Source: Methanoregula sp.
GTDB taxonomy: Archaea; Halobacteriota; Methanomicrobia; Methanomicrobiales; Methanospirillaceae
Reading direction: 5' to 3'
Assembly: GCA_028679075.1 (NCBI GenBank)
Contig: JAJRCF010000004.1
Location: 1 to 64,000, forward strand
DNA: 64,000 nucleotides
Shown: positions 1-9,655 of the stretch, piece by piece
Layout of the letters: each line of letters begins with the position of its first letter
Numbering within the stretch: position 1 is the first letter of the stretch
Translations under genes and position numbers: made by a program
The notes under the pieces: model-generated
What the model saw: only the letters and a program-made list of their open reading frames with translations
Told to the model about the DNA's origin: nothing
The model's database searches: none

Positions 1-3
1 ATA

Positions 4-1371
4 TTGTCGAAAGTTGTAGAGATTTCCCCAACCACAAGACATGAGGGACACTCCAAGCTGACGCTCAAGGTCAACGACCAGGGCATCATCGAGACCGGTA
101 ACTGGTGTTCCATTACCCCGGTCAGGGGTGTCGAGAAGCTTGCCGTCGGAAAGACGCCCGAGCAGGTCCCCAAGATCGCATCACGTGTCTGTGGTATCTG
201 TCCGATTGCCCACAACCTTGCTGCGACCGAAGCGATGGAAGCATCCATCAAGTGCGAGATCCCCCGGGACGCACTTCTGCTCCGTCATATCCTCCAGCTG
301 GCAAACCGGCTGCACAGCATTGCACTGCACGATATCCTGATTCTCCCCGACCTGTATTTACCAGGTACCGAGACCAAGATCAACCCGTTCACGGCAGAAG
401 AGCCCGTCCGGACCGTTGCAAAGCGGATCCAGAGACTCCGTGAGATCGGCCAGACCATCGGCCAGATCGCAGCAGGCGACTGCATCCACCCGCGGAACAC
501 CCGTGTCGGTGGTATGTACCGCAACGTCTCCGAGCAGGCAAAGACCAAGATGTACGACCTCGCCAAGGAGGGACTCCCCCTTGCAAAGGCCCAGATGGAC
601 CTTATGATCGCGATCCTGCGCAACTACCAGGCACGCGAGCATGTGGACGTCGGCGGCATGAAGGTCGCACTCCCCAAGACCCTCGGTTACCACAACCAGG
701 GCTACCTTGCAACCCACGCATTCTACGGCTCCTCGAGCCTTGACGAGTGCCCCAGCTGGGACATCCGCCGGTTCAAGGAAGTCAGGCCGTGGGACTGGTA
801 CATGGGCGAGATGGAGATTTCCCTCGAAGAGCCCCGCTACCCGATTGGCGGCACCACCAAGATGGGAACCAAGGTCAACCCGCAGATGGAAGCCTGCACC
901 GGTATCCCGATGTACGACGGCCAGCCCGTTGAAGTCGGTCCCCGCGCCCGTCTCGCAGTCTACAAGGGCTACGACGAGAAGGGTACCGTTGGCCAGAACA
1001 TTTCCCGTGAGATGGAATACACGGACTGCTTCTACGAGATGATCGACTGTCTTGATGAGCTCAACACGACCGGCAAGGTCGTTGCAGACTACATCCCCGA
1101 CGGCGACGGAACCCTCGGCTGGGCATCCAACGAAGCCCCCCGCGGTACCGATGTCCACCTTGCACGCGTCAAGGACTGGAAGGTCCAGTACTTCAGCATG
1201 CTCGTCCCGACCACATGGAACTTTGCAACCTGCAGCGCTGCACTCACCGGTGCACCCTGGCAGCTCGCCGAAGTTATCATGCGCGGGTACGACCCCTGTG
1301 TATCATGTGCAACCCACATGATCGTACTGGATGAGGACAACAAGGTAGTAGCTCAGAAGCTCATCCAGTGA
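4..1371 (+). CDS. frhA: Coenzyme F420-reducing [NiFe] hydrogenase, alpha (large) subunit
   Basis: TTG start at the window edge; N-terminal RVCGICPIAHN and C-terminal DPCVSCATH Ni-ligand motifs; followed by FrhD, FrhG and FrhB homologs. Confidence 0.95.
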   Translation: MSKVVEISPTTRHEGHSKLTLKVNDQGIIETGNWCSITPVRGVEKLAVGKTPEQVPKIASRVCGICPIAHNLAATEAMEASIKCEIPRDALLLRHILQLANRLHSIALHDILILPDLYLPGTETKINPFTAEEPVRTVAKRIQRLREIGQTIGQIAAGDCIHPRNTRVGGMYRNVSEQAKTKMYDLAKEGLPLAKAQMDLMIAILRNYQAREHVDVGGMKVALPKTLGYHNQGYLATHAFYGSSSLDECPSWDIRRFKEVRPWDWYMGEMEISLEEPRYPIGGTTKMGTKVNPQMEACTGIPMYDGQPVEVGPRARLAVYKGYDEKGTVGQNISREMEYTDCFYEMIDCLDELNTTGKVVADYIPDGDGTLGWASNEAPRGTDVHLARVKDWKVQYFSMLVPTTWNFATCSAALTGAPWQLAEVIMRGYDPCVSCATHMIVLDEDNKVVAQKLIQ

Positions 1372-1381
1372 GTGTCACCTG

Positions 1382-1927
1382 ATGCTTCATTCGGAGATCG
1401 TAATCGTGGGATGCGGAAACCCCCTGTTTGGCGATGACGGGTTTGGCCCGGCGGTGATTGAGGATATGGAGAAGCTTACACTTCCCGACAATGTAACAAT
1501 ACAGGACGGTGGCGCAGGCGCCCCGCACTTTATTTTTAATTTCCTTAATCCCGAAGTGACGAAGAAACTCATCGTCGTTGACATTGCAGATTTCAATGCA
1601 AAGCCCGGATCAATATCAAAAATCTCCGGTAAGGACCTGAAGCCGGGAGCTTACATCGATCCCCATTCATGGGATGGTGTCGACCAGCTCTGTCGTATCA
1701 AGGATCAAATTGATACTACCGTTGTCCTGTGCCAGCCGGCAAAGGCCATCATAAAGGGAGATGCGGATGTTGATATGGAACTTTCAGAAGATGTGAAGAA
1801 TGCGATTCCGAAAGCAATCCAGGTAATACTCGAAATTATTGGAGTTGATTATGGGACTACTATCAATCTTCAAGAAGAAGGACGCCAGCGTGGAACCGCA
1901 GAAACCTGCAGCTCCAAAGACCGCTAG
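1382..1927 (+). CDS. frhD: Coenzyme F420 hydrogenase maturation endopeptidase (delta)
   Basis: VGCGNPLFGDDGFGPAVI motif of HycI/HyaD-type hydrogenase proteases; operon position between frhA and frhG. Confidence 0.93.
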   Translation: MLHSEIVIVGCGNPLFGDDGFGPAVIEDMEKLTLPDNVTIQDGGAGAPHFIFNFLNPEVTKKLIVVDIADFNAKPGSISKISGKDLKPGAYIDPHSWDGVDQLCRIKDQIDTTVVLCQPAKAIIKGDADVDMELSEDVKNAIPKAIQVILEIIGVDYGTTINLQEEGRQRGTAETCSSKDR

Positions 1928-1970
1928 CGCAGCACCAACAGCAGCAGTAACTAAAAAGGAGGTTAAGCCT

Positions 1971-2729
1971 GTGGCAGACAAAATTACATTGGGCTACACC
2001 CACCTCAGTGGGTGCACCGGTTGTACTGTAGCATTAGCAGACAACTATGCCGGATTATTAACGCTCCTCGACAAATACGTCGACCTTAAGTACATGCCAA
2101 CACTTGCAGACGCAAGGCACGTCCAGAAGGTAGATGTATCGTTCGTCGAGGGTTCAGTCTGTATTAACGACAAACTCGCAGTGGAAGAGCTTAAGGAAAC
2201 CCGTGAAAAGTCGACAATCGTGGTCGCCCTCGGCGGCTGCGCCTGTTACGGCAACATCACCCGGTTCTCCCGCGGTGGCCAGCAGAACCAGCCGGCACAC
2301 GAGGCATACCTGCCGATCGGCGACCTGATCAAGGTGGACGTGTACATCCCCGGATGCGCACCAACCCCGCAGATGATCAGGAACGTCGCGGTCATGGCAT
2401 ACCTGCTCCTCAAGGGAACCAAGGAACAAAAGGACCTCGCAACTGCATTCCTCACTCCTCTGATGAAACTCACAGAGAAGACCGAGGCATGCTTCTGCGA
2501 ACTGATGACCCAGGTCATCAACCAGGGCCTGTGCATGGGTTGCGGAACCTGTGTGGCAGCCTGCCCGGTCAATGCAATCACGATGGAGTACGGCAAGCCC
2601 AACGGCGAGCGCGACCTGTGCATCAAGTGCGGCGCGTGCTACAGCCAGTGCCCCCGGAGCTGGTTCAGCTTCGATGTGGTTGAGAACTATGAGGCGATCA
2701 ACGAGGCCATAATGGCGGCACTCCAGTGA
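1971..2729 (+). CDS. frhG: Coenzyme F420 hydrogenase gamma (small) subunit, with 2x[4Fe-4S] ferredoxin domain
   Basis: GYTHLSGCTGC small-subunit motif, two CxxCxxCxxxCP motifs. Start placed at GTG 1971 behind AAGGAGGTT; ORF is open upstream to ATG 1851 / TTG 1839. Confidence 0.92.
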   Translation: MADKITLGYTHLSGCTGCTVALADNYAGLLTLLDKYVDLKYMPTLADARHVQKVDVSFVEGSVCINDKLAVEELKETREKSTIVVALGGCACYGNITRFSRGGQQNQPAHEAYLPIGDLIKVDVYIPGCAPTPQMIRNVAVMAYLLLKGTKEQKDLATAFLTPLMKLTEKTEACFCELMTQVINQGLCMGCGTCVAACPVNAITMEYGKPNGERDLCIKCGACYSQCPRSWFSFDVVENYEAINEAIMAALQ

Positions 2730-2740
2730 AGGTGATTAAC

Positions 2741-3667
2741 ATGGGAGCAGAACTCGGTAAATACAAATCATGCGTCTCAGCCCGAAGCACCGACAAGGAG
2801 CTTCTCAAGTGCGCCCAGGATGGCGGTATTGTCTCGTCTCTCTTTGCATTTGCACTGGACGAGGGTATCATTGACGGCGCAATCGTTGCAGCAACCAAGG
2901 AGTTTGCAGCAAAGAACCCGTCCAAGGTCATCATCGACAGCACGAACTTTGACATGATCGAACCCTGGAGACCCATCCCGGCGATCGTCAACACCAAGGC
3001 TGAGCTGCTTGCAGCAGCAGGAACCAAGTACAACATCAGCCCGAACGTTGCACTCCTCAAGGAAGCAACCCGGAGCTTTGGCCTGGACAAGGTCGGTATC
3101 GTCGGCACCCCGTGCCAGATGCAGGCAGTCCGGAAGGCCCAGCTGTACCCGATCGGCATGAGAGATGTCGGCGCGAGCATTGCGCTTGCAGTCGGTATCT
3201 TCTGCATGGAGAACTTCCCCTACCAGAGCATCCTCCAGCTCGTGGAAGACCACGCTGCGATGAAGCTCGAGTCCGTCAAGAAGATGGAGATCGGCAAGGG
3301 CAAGTTCTGGGTATACGGCAAGCGCGGACAGGTCGTCCAGCTGCCCCTCAAGGTGACCCACAAGTACGAGCAGCCCGGCTGCCACGTCTGCCTTGACTAC
3401 GTTGCAAACCTCGGTGACATCTCCACCGGCTCTGTCGGCAGCCCCGATGGATGGAGCACCGTCTTTGTCAGGTCCAAGATCGGAGACTCGGTCTGGGCAA
3501 AGGCAATGGCAGCAGGCGTCTTCGAGACCCAGCCCATCGAAAAGGTCAAGCCCGGTCTTGAACTCGTGTCCAAGCTCGCAAACGAGAAGATCACGAAGAA
3601 CAAGGCAACCCTCGAGGCCCGCAAGACCTTCGGTGTCGGCAAGGCACTCAGGAACCCCTACATCTAA
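2741..3667 (+). CDS. frhB: Coenzyme F420 hydrogenase beta subunit (FAD/F420-binding)
   Basis: FrhB family sequence (KSCVSARSTDKELLKCAQDGGIVSSL, GTPCQMQAVRKAQ, CLDYVANLGDISTGSVG); terminal gene of the frhADGB order. Confidence 0.94.
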   Translation: MGAELGKYKSCVSARSTDKELLKCAQDGGIVSSLFAFALDEGIIDGAIVAATKEFAAKNPSKVIIDSTNFDMIEPWRPIPAIVNTKAELLAAAGTKYNISPNVALLKEATRSFGLDKVGIVGTPCQMQAVRKAQLYPIGMRDVGASIALAVGIFCMENFPYQSILQLVEDHAAMKLESVKKMEIGKGKFWVYGKRGQVVQLPLKVTHKYEQPGCHVCLDYVANLGDISTGSVGSPDGWSTVFVRSKIGDSVWAKAMAAGVFETQPIEKVKPGLELVSKLANEKITKNKATLEARKTFGVGKALRNPYI

Positions 3668-3682
3668 TTTTTTTTTATTTTG
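3664..3682 (+). terminator. Putative archaeal poly-T terminator after frhB
   Basis: TAATTTTTTTTTATTTT directly after the frhB stop. Confidence 0.45.
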
Positions 3683-3960
3683 AGGGTCATCAGACCCGAG
3701 AAACGAGAAGAACGCGCCAGCGTTCTTCGAATTGTTGAGGATCGAAGAACCCGAACCATGAGAAGAACCCGCAGGTTTCTTCGAACTTTCAAAACTAATG
3801 TGCATTGTTACTTAATGCAAGGAGTGGACACGAGGCTTCGAGATGGGGAGGGTCATAAGACCCGAACCACGAGAAGAAACCATCAGGTTTCTTCGAGTGT
3901 CAATGGTTAAAACCCGAGACAGAAGAAGAGGCACTCAAGCATTCTTCACGCTTGCAGGAC
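3683..3960. repeat. REP-like palindromic repeat cluster (GGGTC-ATCA-GACCC / GAGAAGAAC...GTTCTTCGA)
   Basis: At least three imperfect units: 3683-3730, 3741-3786, 3848-3896; similar units recur at 42780-43130. Confidence 0.7.
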
Positions 3961-4059
3961 CGGGACCCCCCTACCCCCCACCCGGGAAGCTGCAGCAGGA
4001 CCCCCAGCCACCATGTTCACATCATTCCCTCGCCGGAGGATGTACACATTCGTACATCT

Positions 4060-4385
4060 TCCTGGGGGGAGGGTAGTCCCCCCTCCCTCAACAGGAGGCA
4101 CCCCTCACGACCCCGTTTTGAAAAGCGGAGGGGGGGTCCCCCTACCCACCCCTCCATGTCCCGGAGGGGTACCCACCCCCCTTTCCTGCATGCACAATCG
4201 TGATAGTTCGCGTGTAACTTCCGACGGAGCGACTTTGTTGCGGCATTTTCCCTGCAAGGGGACAGGGGGGGTACCCACCCCTCCTGCACTCAGGGGGGTA
4301 GGTACCCCTTCCTTTGTGGGAGGGGGGACCCTGGCGCCGGTCCCGGGCCGGGCCTGAGGGAGGGGTGGGTACCCCTGCCTCCCTG
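4060..4385. repeat. G/C-run repeats with GGTACC core (GAGGGGTGGGTACCCCT)
   Basis: Repeated GGGGTACCCACCCCT in both orientations; unit at about 4301-4376 resembles 21684-21770. Confidence 0.65.
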
Positions 4386-4473
4386 CAAGGAGTATGTTGT
4401 CAGTTCGCACCAGGTTTCATGCGGACACACAGATCCTCCCTTTTAATATCAGGTGAAAGAGAGAGACGCCATC

Positions 4474-5046
4474 ATGAAACGATCTCTTGGGCCAAAACCC
4501 GTTGCCTACCCGCTCCCAGTATTCGTTGTCGGGACATACTGCCCGGATGGAAAAGCCGACGCCATGGTTGCTGCCTGGGGCGGCATCTGTGCTTCGGAAC
4601 CCCCGTCCATATCCGTTACCATCAATAAAAATCACCAGACCTTCCACAATCTCGAAGCCAGACAGGCATTCACCGTCAGCATTCCCTCCTGGCCTTATCT
4701 TGAGGAGACCGATTACTGTGGCATGGTCTCCGGGCGGGACCACGATAAATTCGCCGAGACCGGGCTTTCCGCGGTCCGGGCGGGCACTGTCGATGCTCCC
4801 TATATCGGCGAGTTCCCGGTTGTCCTGGAATGCCGGGTCAGTGCCATGCACCCGATGGGCACCGGCATACAGGTCATCGGTGAGATCCTCGATGTCAAAG
4901 TGGACGAAGAGGTCCTGGGTGACGATAAAAAGCCGGTTCTGCAGAAGATCGGGGCATTCGGTTTCGATGTGACACGAATGGAGTATTATTCCCTGGGAAC
5001 TGTTATCGGAAAAGCATGGGATGCAGGCAGGAAGTTCATGGGTTGA
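4474..5046 (+). CDS. Flavin reductase / flavoredoxin family protein (FMN-binding)
   Basis: KPVAYPLPVFVVGTYCPDGKADAMVAAWGGICASEPPSISVTI typical of the flavin reductase-like FMN-binding split barrel. Confidence 0.85.
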   Translation: MKRSLGPKPVAYPLPVFVVGTYCPDGKADAMVAAWGGICASEPPSISVTINKNHQTFHNLEARQAFTVSIPSWPYLEETDYCGMVSGRDHDKFAETGLSAVRAGTVDAPYIGEFPVVLECRVSAMHPMGTGIQVIGEILDVKVDEEVLGDDKKPVLQKIGAFGFDVTRMEYYSLGTVIGKAWDAGRKFMG

Positions 5047-5052
5047 AGCACT

Positions 5053-5211
5053 CTAATGGCTGGTACTGGACCTGGATTTCACACCCTGCCACCAGGTTCC
5101 TTTGATTTTCAGATATCCCGTGTATTTCCAGAACAGCAGGCTGGTGAATCCATTGTCATAGCGGGAATACAGATCGACATTGTCCTGCAGAAAAAATACC
5201 AGCTCCTGCAA
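5053..5211 (-). CDS. Small hypothetical protein (52 aa), TTG start
   Basis: Not in ORF track (<60 aa). Manual translation MQELVFFLQDNVDLYSRYDNGFTSLLFWKYTGYLKIKGTWWQGVKSRSSTSH*; GAGAGGA upstream of TTG. Confidence 0.35.
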   Translation of the reverse strand: MQELVFFLQDNVDLYSRYDNGFTSLLFWKYTGYLKIKGTWWQGVKSRSSTSH

Positions 5212-5324
5212 ATGTAATTCCTCTCTTTTCTTATCCGGTTCTCATGAGACCTACGCTTCCCTGCCGGATAGTAGAGGAAATCAAAAATATTGATTTAAAT
5301 AGTATGAAATTTTGTTTAATAGGT

Positions 5325-6485
5325 ATGATAAAAAGAGATTTGTTGTTCACAATTGTTATACTTTTCCTTGCTGCAGGTGCCCTCATTGCCGGATGTACCA
5401 GCACGAGCACACCTCCGACTCCCACGGGGGCAGGAACTGTTGCACCATCAGCAACAACCGCAGGAACCCTGACCGTCACCGACCTTACCAACAGGACAGT
5501 TACTGTGCCCGCGTCACCCCAGAGAATCATCGGTGTCGGGGCGGGGGATGTCCGTATGCTCGTATACCTCCAGTCCTCCGATAAGATTGTCGGTGTCGAC
5601 CAGATGGAGAAGGGATCGACAAACAAAACCGCTCTCGGGATGGGAATGCCATCCGGCACTGACAGGCCGTACAGCCTCGCCCACCCTGAACTTGGCGAGA
5701 AGCCCTACATCGGGACGAACCGGATCGATGACCCTGAGCTGATTATCGCCCAGAAACCTGACATCGTCTTCGCAACGTGGCGGACTGCAAAGGATGCCGA
5801 TGCGCTCCAGGAAAAGACCGGTGTCCCGGTAGTTACTCTTGTCTCGGGAGATCTTGGGAAGGGCAAAGCCCAGTTCTACCAGTCGCTACGGCTGATGGGG
5901 AAGATCCTGGGCAAAGATGCCCGTGCCGAAGAGGTGATAGCCTATATCGATACAACGATTGCCGACCTCAACACCCGCACGGCGGATGCAGCAAAGACTC
6001 CGTCAAAGAAAGTCTATATCGCCGGGGTCTCCTTCAACGGCGCCCACGGGATTCTCTCCACAGAGCCGACCTACCCGTCCCTGAAGATGATCAACGGCAA
6101 TAACGTTGCCTCAGGCGCCGGGACCGGCGGGCAGGTCATGATTGACAAAGAGCAGCTGCTGGCCTGGGACCCGGATGTCATCTTCATCGATGAGTCGAGC
6201 TATGCCCTCGTTGCTGCCGATCTCAAGGATCCCGCCTACCAGTCCCTCAAGGCCGTGAAGAACAAGCAGGTGTATGGTCTTATGCCCTACAACTGGTATG
6301 CCAACAACTACGATACCGTTCTTGCGAATGCCTACTATATGGGGAAGATCCTCTATCCCGACCAGTTCTCCGATATCGAACCCGGGCAAAAGGCGGATGA
6401 GATCTACACAAACCTTGACGGGAAGGCAGTCTATTCCGACATGAAGGAGCTGTTCGGGGGATACAAACCCCTACAGGTCACCTGA
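5325..6485 (+). CDS. ABC transporter substrate-binding lipoprotein (BtuF/FepB-like, iron complex/cobalamin type)
   Basis: Lipobox FLAAGALIAGC; TVTVPASPQRIIGVGAGDVRMLVYL and PDIVFATW segments typical of periplasmic binding protein cluster A-II. Confidence 0.85.
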   Translation: MIKRDLLFTIVILFLAAGALIAGCTSTSTPPTPTGAGTVAPSATTAGTLTVTDLTNRTVTVPASPQRIIGVGAGDVRMLVYLQSSDKIVGVDQMEKGSTNKTALGMGMPSGTDRPYSLAHPELGEKPYIGTNRIDDPELIIAQKPDIVFATWRTAKDADALQEKTGVPVVTLVSGDLGKGKAQFYQSLRLMGKILGKDARAEEVIAYIDTTIADLNTRTADAAKTPSKKVYIAGVSFNGAHGILSTEPTYPSLKMINGNNVASGAGTGGQVMIDKEQLLAWDPDVIFIDESSYALVAADLKDPAYQSLKAVKNKQVYGLMPYNWYANNYDTVLANAYYMGKILYPDQFSDIEPGQKADEIYTNLDGKAVYSDMKELFGGYKPLQVT

Positions 6486-7543
6486 TGAGGGCGAACGCGA
6501 TGGAGAATATTCCTCCCGTTTTACCGGATGGCTTTACTGTCCCGGGGCCAGACACCACGGATCCGGCGGCACTGCTTGAAGAGACGCTGTCAGGGCACCG
6601 GAAGTTCCAGGTCCTCGCAACGGCATGCCGCCTGGGTATCTTTACCCAGTGCGCCACTCCGCGATCCGTGAATGAACTCTGCACAACCCTTTCGCTTCTG
6701 CCCCCAATAACGGAACTGTTCCTGGAAGCCCTTGTTGCGCAGCAACTGCTGGTAAAGGACGGGGAGAACTTCCGGAACTCTTCCTATGCAGACCAGTATC
6801 TCAACAGCGCCTCCCCGTACTGCCTGCAGGACCAGGTCAACCTGCAAATCCATCTTGCCGGCCTCTGGAACACCCTGGAGGATGCACTGAAGAGTGGGCC
6901 ACGCATGTATAATGCGAAGGACTGGTTCTCCGATCTCGTTATTCCGGCAATGGCAGTGAACGCCCGGTGCGGGATCCTGCAGAAAACCGTCAGGCTGGTA
7001 TCAGCACAGCCGGAATTCCCGTCAGCAAAAATGCTGCTTGACATAGGAGGGGGCCACGGGTTTTATACAATCGCATTCTGCCAGCAAAACCCCTCCCTGA
7101 ACGGGGTTATCTTCGACCTCCCCGGCGTCCTCCCGGCAACCAGAAGGTATATCGATCAGTACAAAGCGGACCGGGTCAGCTGCGTTCCGGGAAATTTCTT
7201 TACAGACCCTCTTGGAGAGGGATTCGATATCGTCTTTTCCTCGTCAAATCCCGGGGGTAAAGCGCCATCCCTCATCCCGAAAATCCATGATGCACTGAAA
7301 CCCGGAGGATTGTTCATCAACAAACAGGGAAATGACACGGTCATGACCGACCCGCTCCAGGACCTTGAATGGAACCTCTGGACTGTCGAAGGAATGCAGA
7401 AAAGTCCACGACAATACTCGTTCAGCTACAGTCTCTCCTTCTCTGACTACAACAAGAGACTCAGTGAAGAGGGATTCACCGTGAGGGAGGTCATTCCCCT
7501 TACCGATCAGGCCACGATGACCATTGCACGGAAAAATGACTGA
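6485..7543 (+). CDS. SAM-dependent methyltransferase (winged-helix dimerization plus O-methyltransferase-type Rossmann domain)
   Basis: MLLDIGGGHGFYTIAFCQQNP motif I and HRKFQVLATACRLGIF N-terminal wHTH. Confidence 0.8.
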   Translation: MRANAMENIPPVLPDGFTVPGPDTTDPAALLEETLSGHRKFQVLATACRLGIFTQCATPRSVNELCTTLSLLPPITELFLEALVAQQLLVKDGENFRNSSYADQYLNSASPYCLQDQVNLQIHLAGLWNTLEDALKSGPRMYNAKDWFSDLVIPAMAVNARCGILQKTVRLVSAQPEFPSAKMLLDIGGGHGFYTIAFCQQNPSLNGVIFDLPGVLPATRRYIDQYKADRVSCVPGNFFTDPLGEGFDIVFSSSNPGGKAPSLIPKIHDALKPGGLFINKQGNDTVMTDPLQDLEWNLWTVEGMQKSPRQYSFSYSLSFSDYNKRLSEEGFTVREVIPLTDQATMTIARKND

Positions 7544-7564
7544 AAAAAAGATTTCTGGTTAGCG

Positions 7565-8638
7565 ATGCATCTTGATGAATCATCCAGTATCGGCGTGGAA
7601 GAGTTCACCCGGTATACCCGCAGGAAAGGGCTGTTTATCCTCCTGTTAACGGGAATAACCGTCTTTCTCTTCATCATCGGCATGATCGTCGGCGGGATGA
7701 CCCTTTCGCCGGAGGAGGTTGTAACCTCGCTCATCCATCCCGGGGATACACAGGCTTCGCTCATCATCTGGAGTGTCCGTCTCCCAAGGGTTCTTGCAGC
7801 GGCGATTGCCGGTGCGGGTCTTGCAGCCGCTGGCGTTGTGATGCAGTCCGTGCTCCGGAACCCCTTAAGTTCCCCGTACACGCTCGGGATCTCCCATGCA
7901 GCCGGTTTTGGCGCAGCCTTCGCCATCACCGTGCTCGGGGCCGGGACCCTCTCGCACATGGTTGCCGATTCCGTCACGATCCGCAACCCGTACATCATCA
8001 CCATCTGCGCATTTGCCGGATCGATGCTGGCAACGGGGATCCTTCTCCTCGTTGCACGATACCGGAGTTCCCGGCCGGAGGTCATCATCCTGCTGGGTGT
8101 CGCCCTTGCAGCCCTGTTCACGGCGGGAACAACGTTCCTCCAGTTCTTCTCATCGTCCGACCAGATCGCGGCCATTGTCTTCTGGACCTTCGGCGACGTC
8201 GGGAGGGTAACCTGGGGGGATATCGGCCTGATCGCTCTTGTCGTCATACCGGTTATAGGGCATTTCATATACTCCCGGTGGGATTACAATGCAATCGATG
8301 CCGGGGATGATACGGCCATGAGCCTTGGTATGAATGTTGCACGGACAAGGACCGTCGCGATGTTCCTCGGTTCCCTTGTGACCGCTGTCATCGTGTCGTT
8401 CATGGGGATCATCGGGTTTATCGGGCTTCTTGGCCCTCATATGGTGCGAGTCATTGTCGGCAGTGATCACCGGTTCCTTCTCCCCGCATCCTGCCTGATG
8501 GGGAGTATCCTTCTGCTGGCTGCTGATCAGGTCGCCCGGGTAATCATTGCTCCGGCAGTGCTGCCGGTCGGTGTACTAACCGCATTCATCGGCGCCCCGC
8601 TCTTCATCTGGCTGATCATCGGGAGAACGAGATCGTAA
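7565..8638 (+). CDS. FecCD/BtuC-family ABC transporter permease
   Basis: RLPRVLAAAIAGAGLAAAGVVMQSVLRNPLSSPYTLGIS and LPVGVLTAFIGAPLFIWLI signatures. Confidence 0.93.
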   Translation: MHLDESSSIGVEEFTRYTRRKGLFILLLTGITVFLFIIGMIVGGMTLSPEEVVTSLIHPGDTQASLIIWSVRLPRVLAAAIAGAGLAAAGVVMQSVLRNPLSSPYTLGISHAAGFGAAFAITVLGAGTLSHMVADSVTIRNPYIITICAFAGSMLATGILLLVARYRSSRPEVIILLGVALAALFTAGTTFLQFFSSSDQIAAIVFWTFGDVGRVTWGDIGLIALVVIPVIGHFIYSRWDYNAIDAGDDTAMSLGMNVARTRTVAMFLGSLVTAVIVSFMGIIGFIGLLGPHMVRVIVGSDHRFLLPASCLMGSILLLAADQVARVIIAPAVLPVGVLTAFIGAPLFIWLIIGRTRS

Positions 8639-8662
8639 CAAAGAGAGATCCTGCGAATTTCC

Positions 8663-9655
8663 ATGAACCCTGTCATTGAGACATTCAGCCTGACCAAACG
8701 CTTCGGATCGAATACCGCTGTCAACGCGCTCAGTCTGCGTATTGAGAAGGGGGAGGTTTTCGGGATTCTTGGCCCGAACGGGGCAGGAAAATCCACACTG
8801 TTGTCGATGCTCTGCACCATTCTCAAGCCAACCTCGGGAACCGCTACCGTCAATGGTTTCGACATCCTCCGGCAGCATCACGAAATCCGCCAGTCTATTG
8901 GCATTGTTTTCCAGGACCCGAGTGTGGACGCGGACATGACCGGCCTTGAGAATCTCCAGATGCATGCTGATCTCTATGATGTCCCGGTTTCCGAAGTCGG
9001 TGAACGGATCACGTCAGTCCTCAGGCTGGTCCAGCTGGAGGACCGGGCGAGCGATTACCTCTCCACCTACTCCGGCGGGATGCGGCGAAGGCTCGAGATC
9101 GCCCGCGGGCTCCTCCATTACCCGAAGGTGCTCTTCCTTGACGAGCCGACGATCGGCCTCGACCCCCAGAGCAGGGAGCACATGTGGGACCACATACGGA
9201 TGCTGCGGAAACGGGAGGATATGACGATCATCCTTACCACGCACTATATGGAAGAGGCCGACCGGCTCTGCGACCGCGTGGCCATCATCGACCACGGGAG
9301 GATCGTAGCGCTCGACAAACCCTCCGTACTGAAAAAAAGCCTGGGCGGGGACACCATCATCCTTGGAATAAAAGACGGGGAATCGCTCCGGGCGCTGCTT
9401 GTGGGCAATGGCATGGCAGAAAAAGTCGAGGTCCATAATGGCGAGGTCCGGGTAACCGTGGCAAACGCCAACATTCTTCTCCCCCGGATCATGGAGGCGG
9501 CAGCAACGGCCGGGATCTATATCGACTACGTCTACCTCAACCATCCCGACATGAACGATGTTTTCATCCATTACACGGGCCGGGACCTGCGGCATGAAGA
9601 GGCAAAGGCCCCGATGGGCAAGATGGCGATGATGCGCCGGAGGCGGGTGCGGTGA
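8663..9655 (+). CDS. ABC transporter ATP-binding protein (DrrA/ABC-2 type)
   Basis: Walker A GPNGAGKST, LSTYSGGMRRRLEIARGL, Walker B VLFLDEPTIGLDP. Confidence 0.92.
   Translation: MNPVIETFSLTKRFGSNTAVNALSLRIEKGEVFGILGPNGAGKSTLLSMLCTILKPTSGTATVNGFDILRQHHEIRQSIGIVFQDPSVDADMTGLENLQMHADLYDVPVSEVGERITSVLRLVQLEDRASDYLSTYSGGMRRRLEIARGLLHYPKVLFLDEPTIGLDPQSREHMWDHIRMLRKREDMTIILTTHYMEEADRLCDRVAIIDHGRIVALDKPSVLKKSLGGDTIILGIKDGESLRALLVGNGMAEKVEVHNGEVRVTVANANILLPRIMEAAATAGIYIDYVYLNHPDMNDVFIHYTGRDLRHEEAKAPMGKMAMMRRRRVR

Noticed and set aside
2777-3805. 342-aa minus-strand ORF opposite frhB
   Set aside because: Shadow of frhB with no recognisable motifs.
3843-4410. Several overlapping Pro/Gly/Arg-rich ORFs between frhB and the flavoredoxin gene
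   Set aside because: Translations of G/C-run repeats in multiple frames; no coding support.
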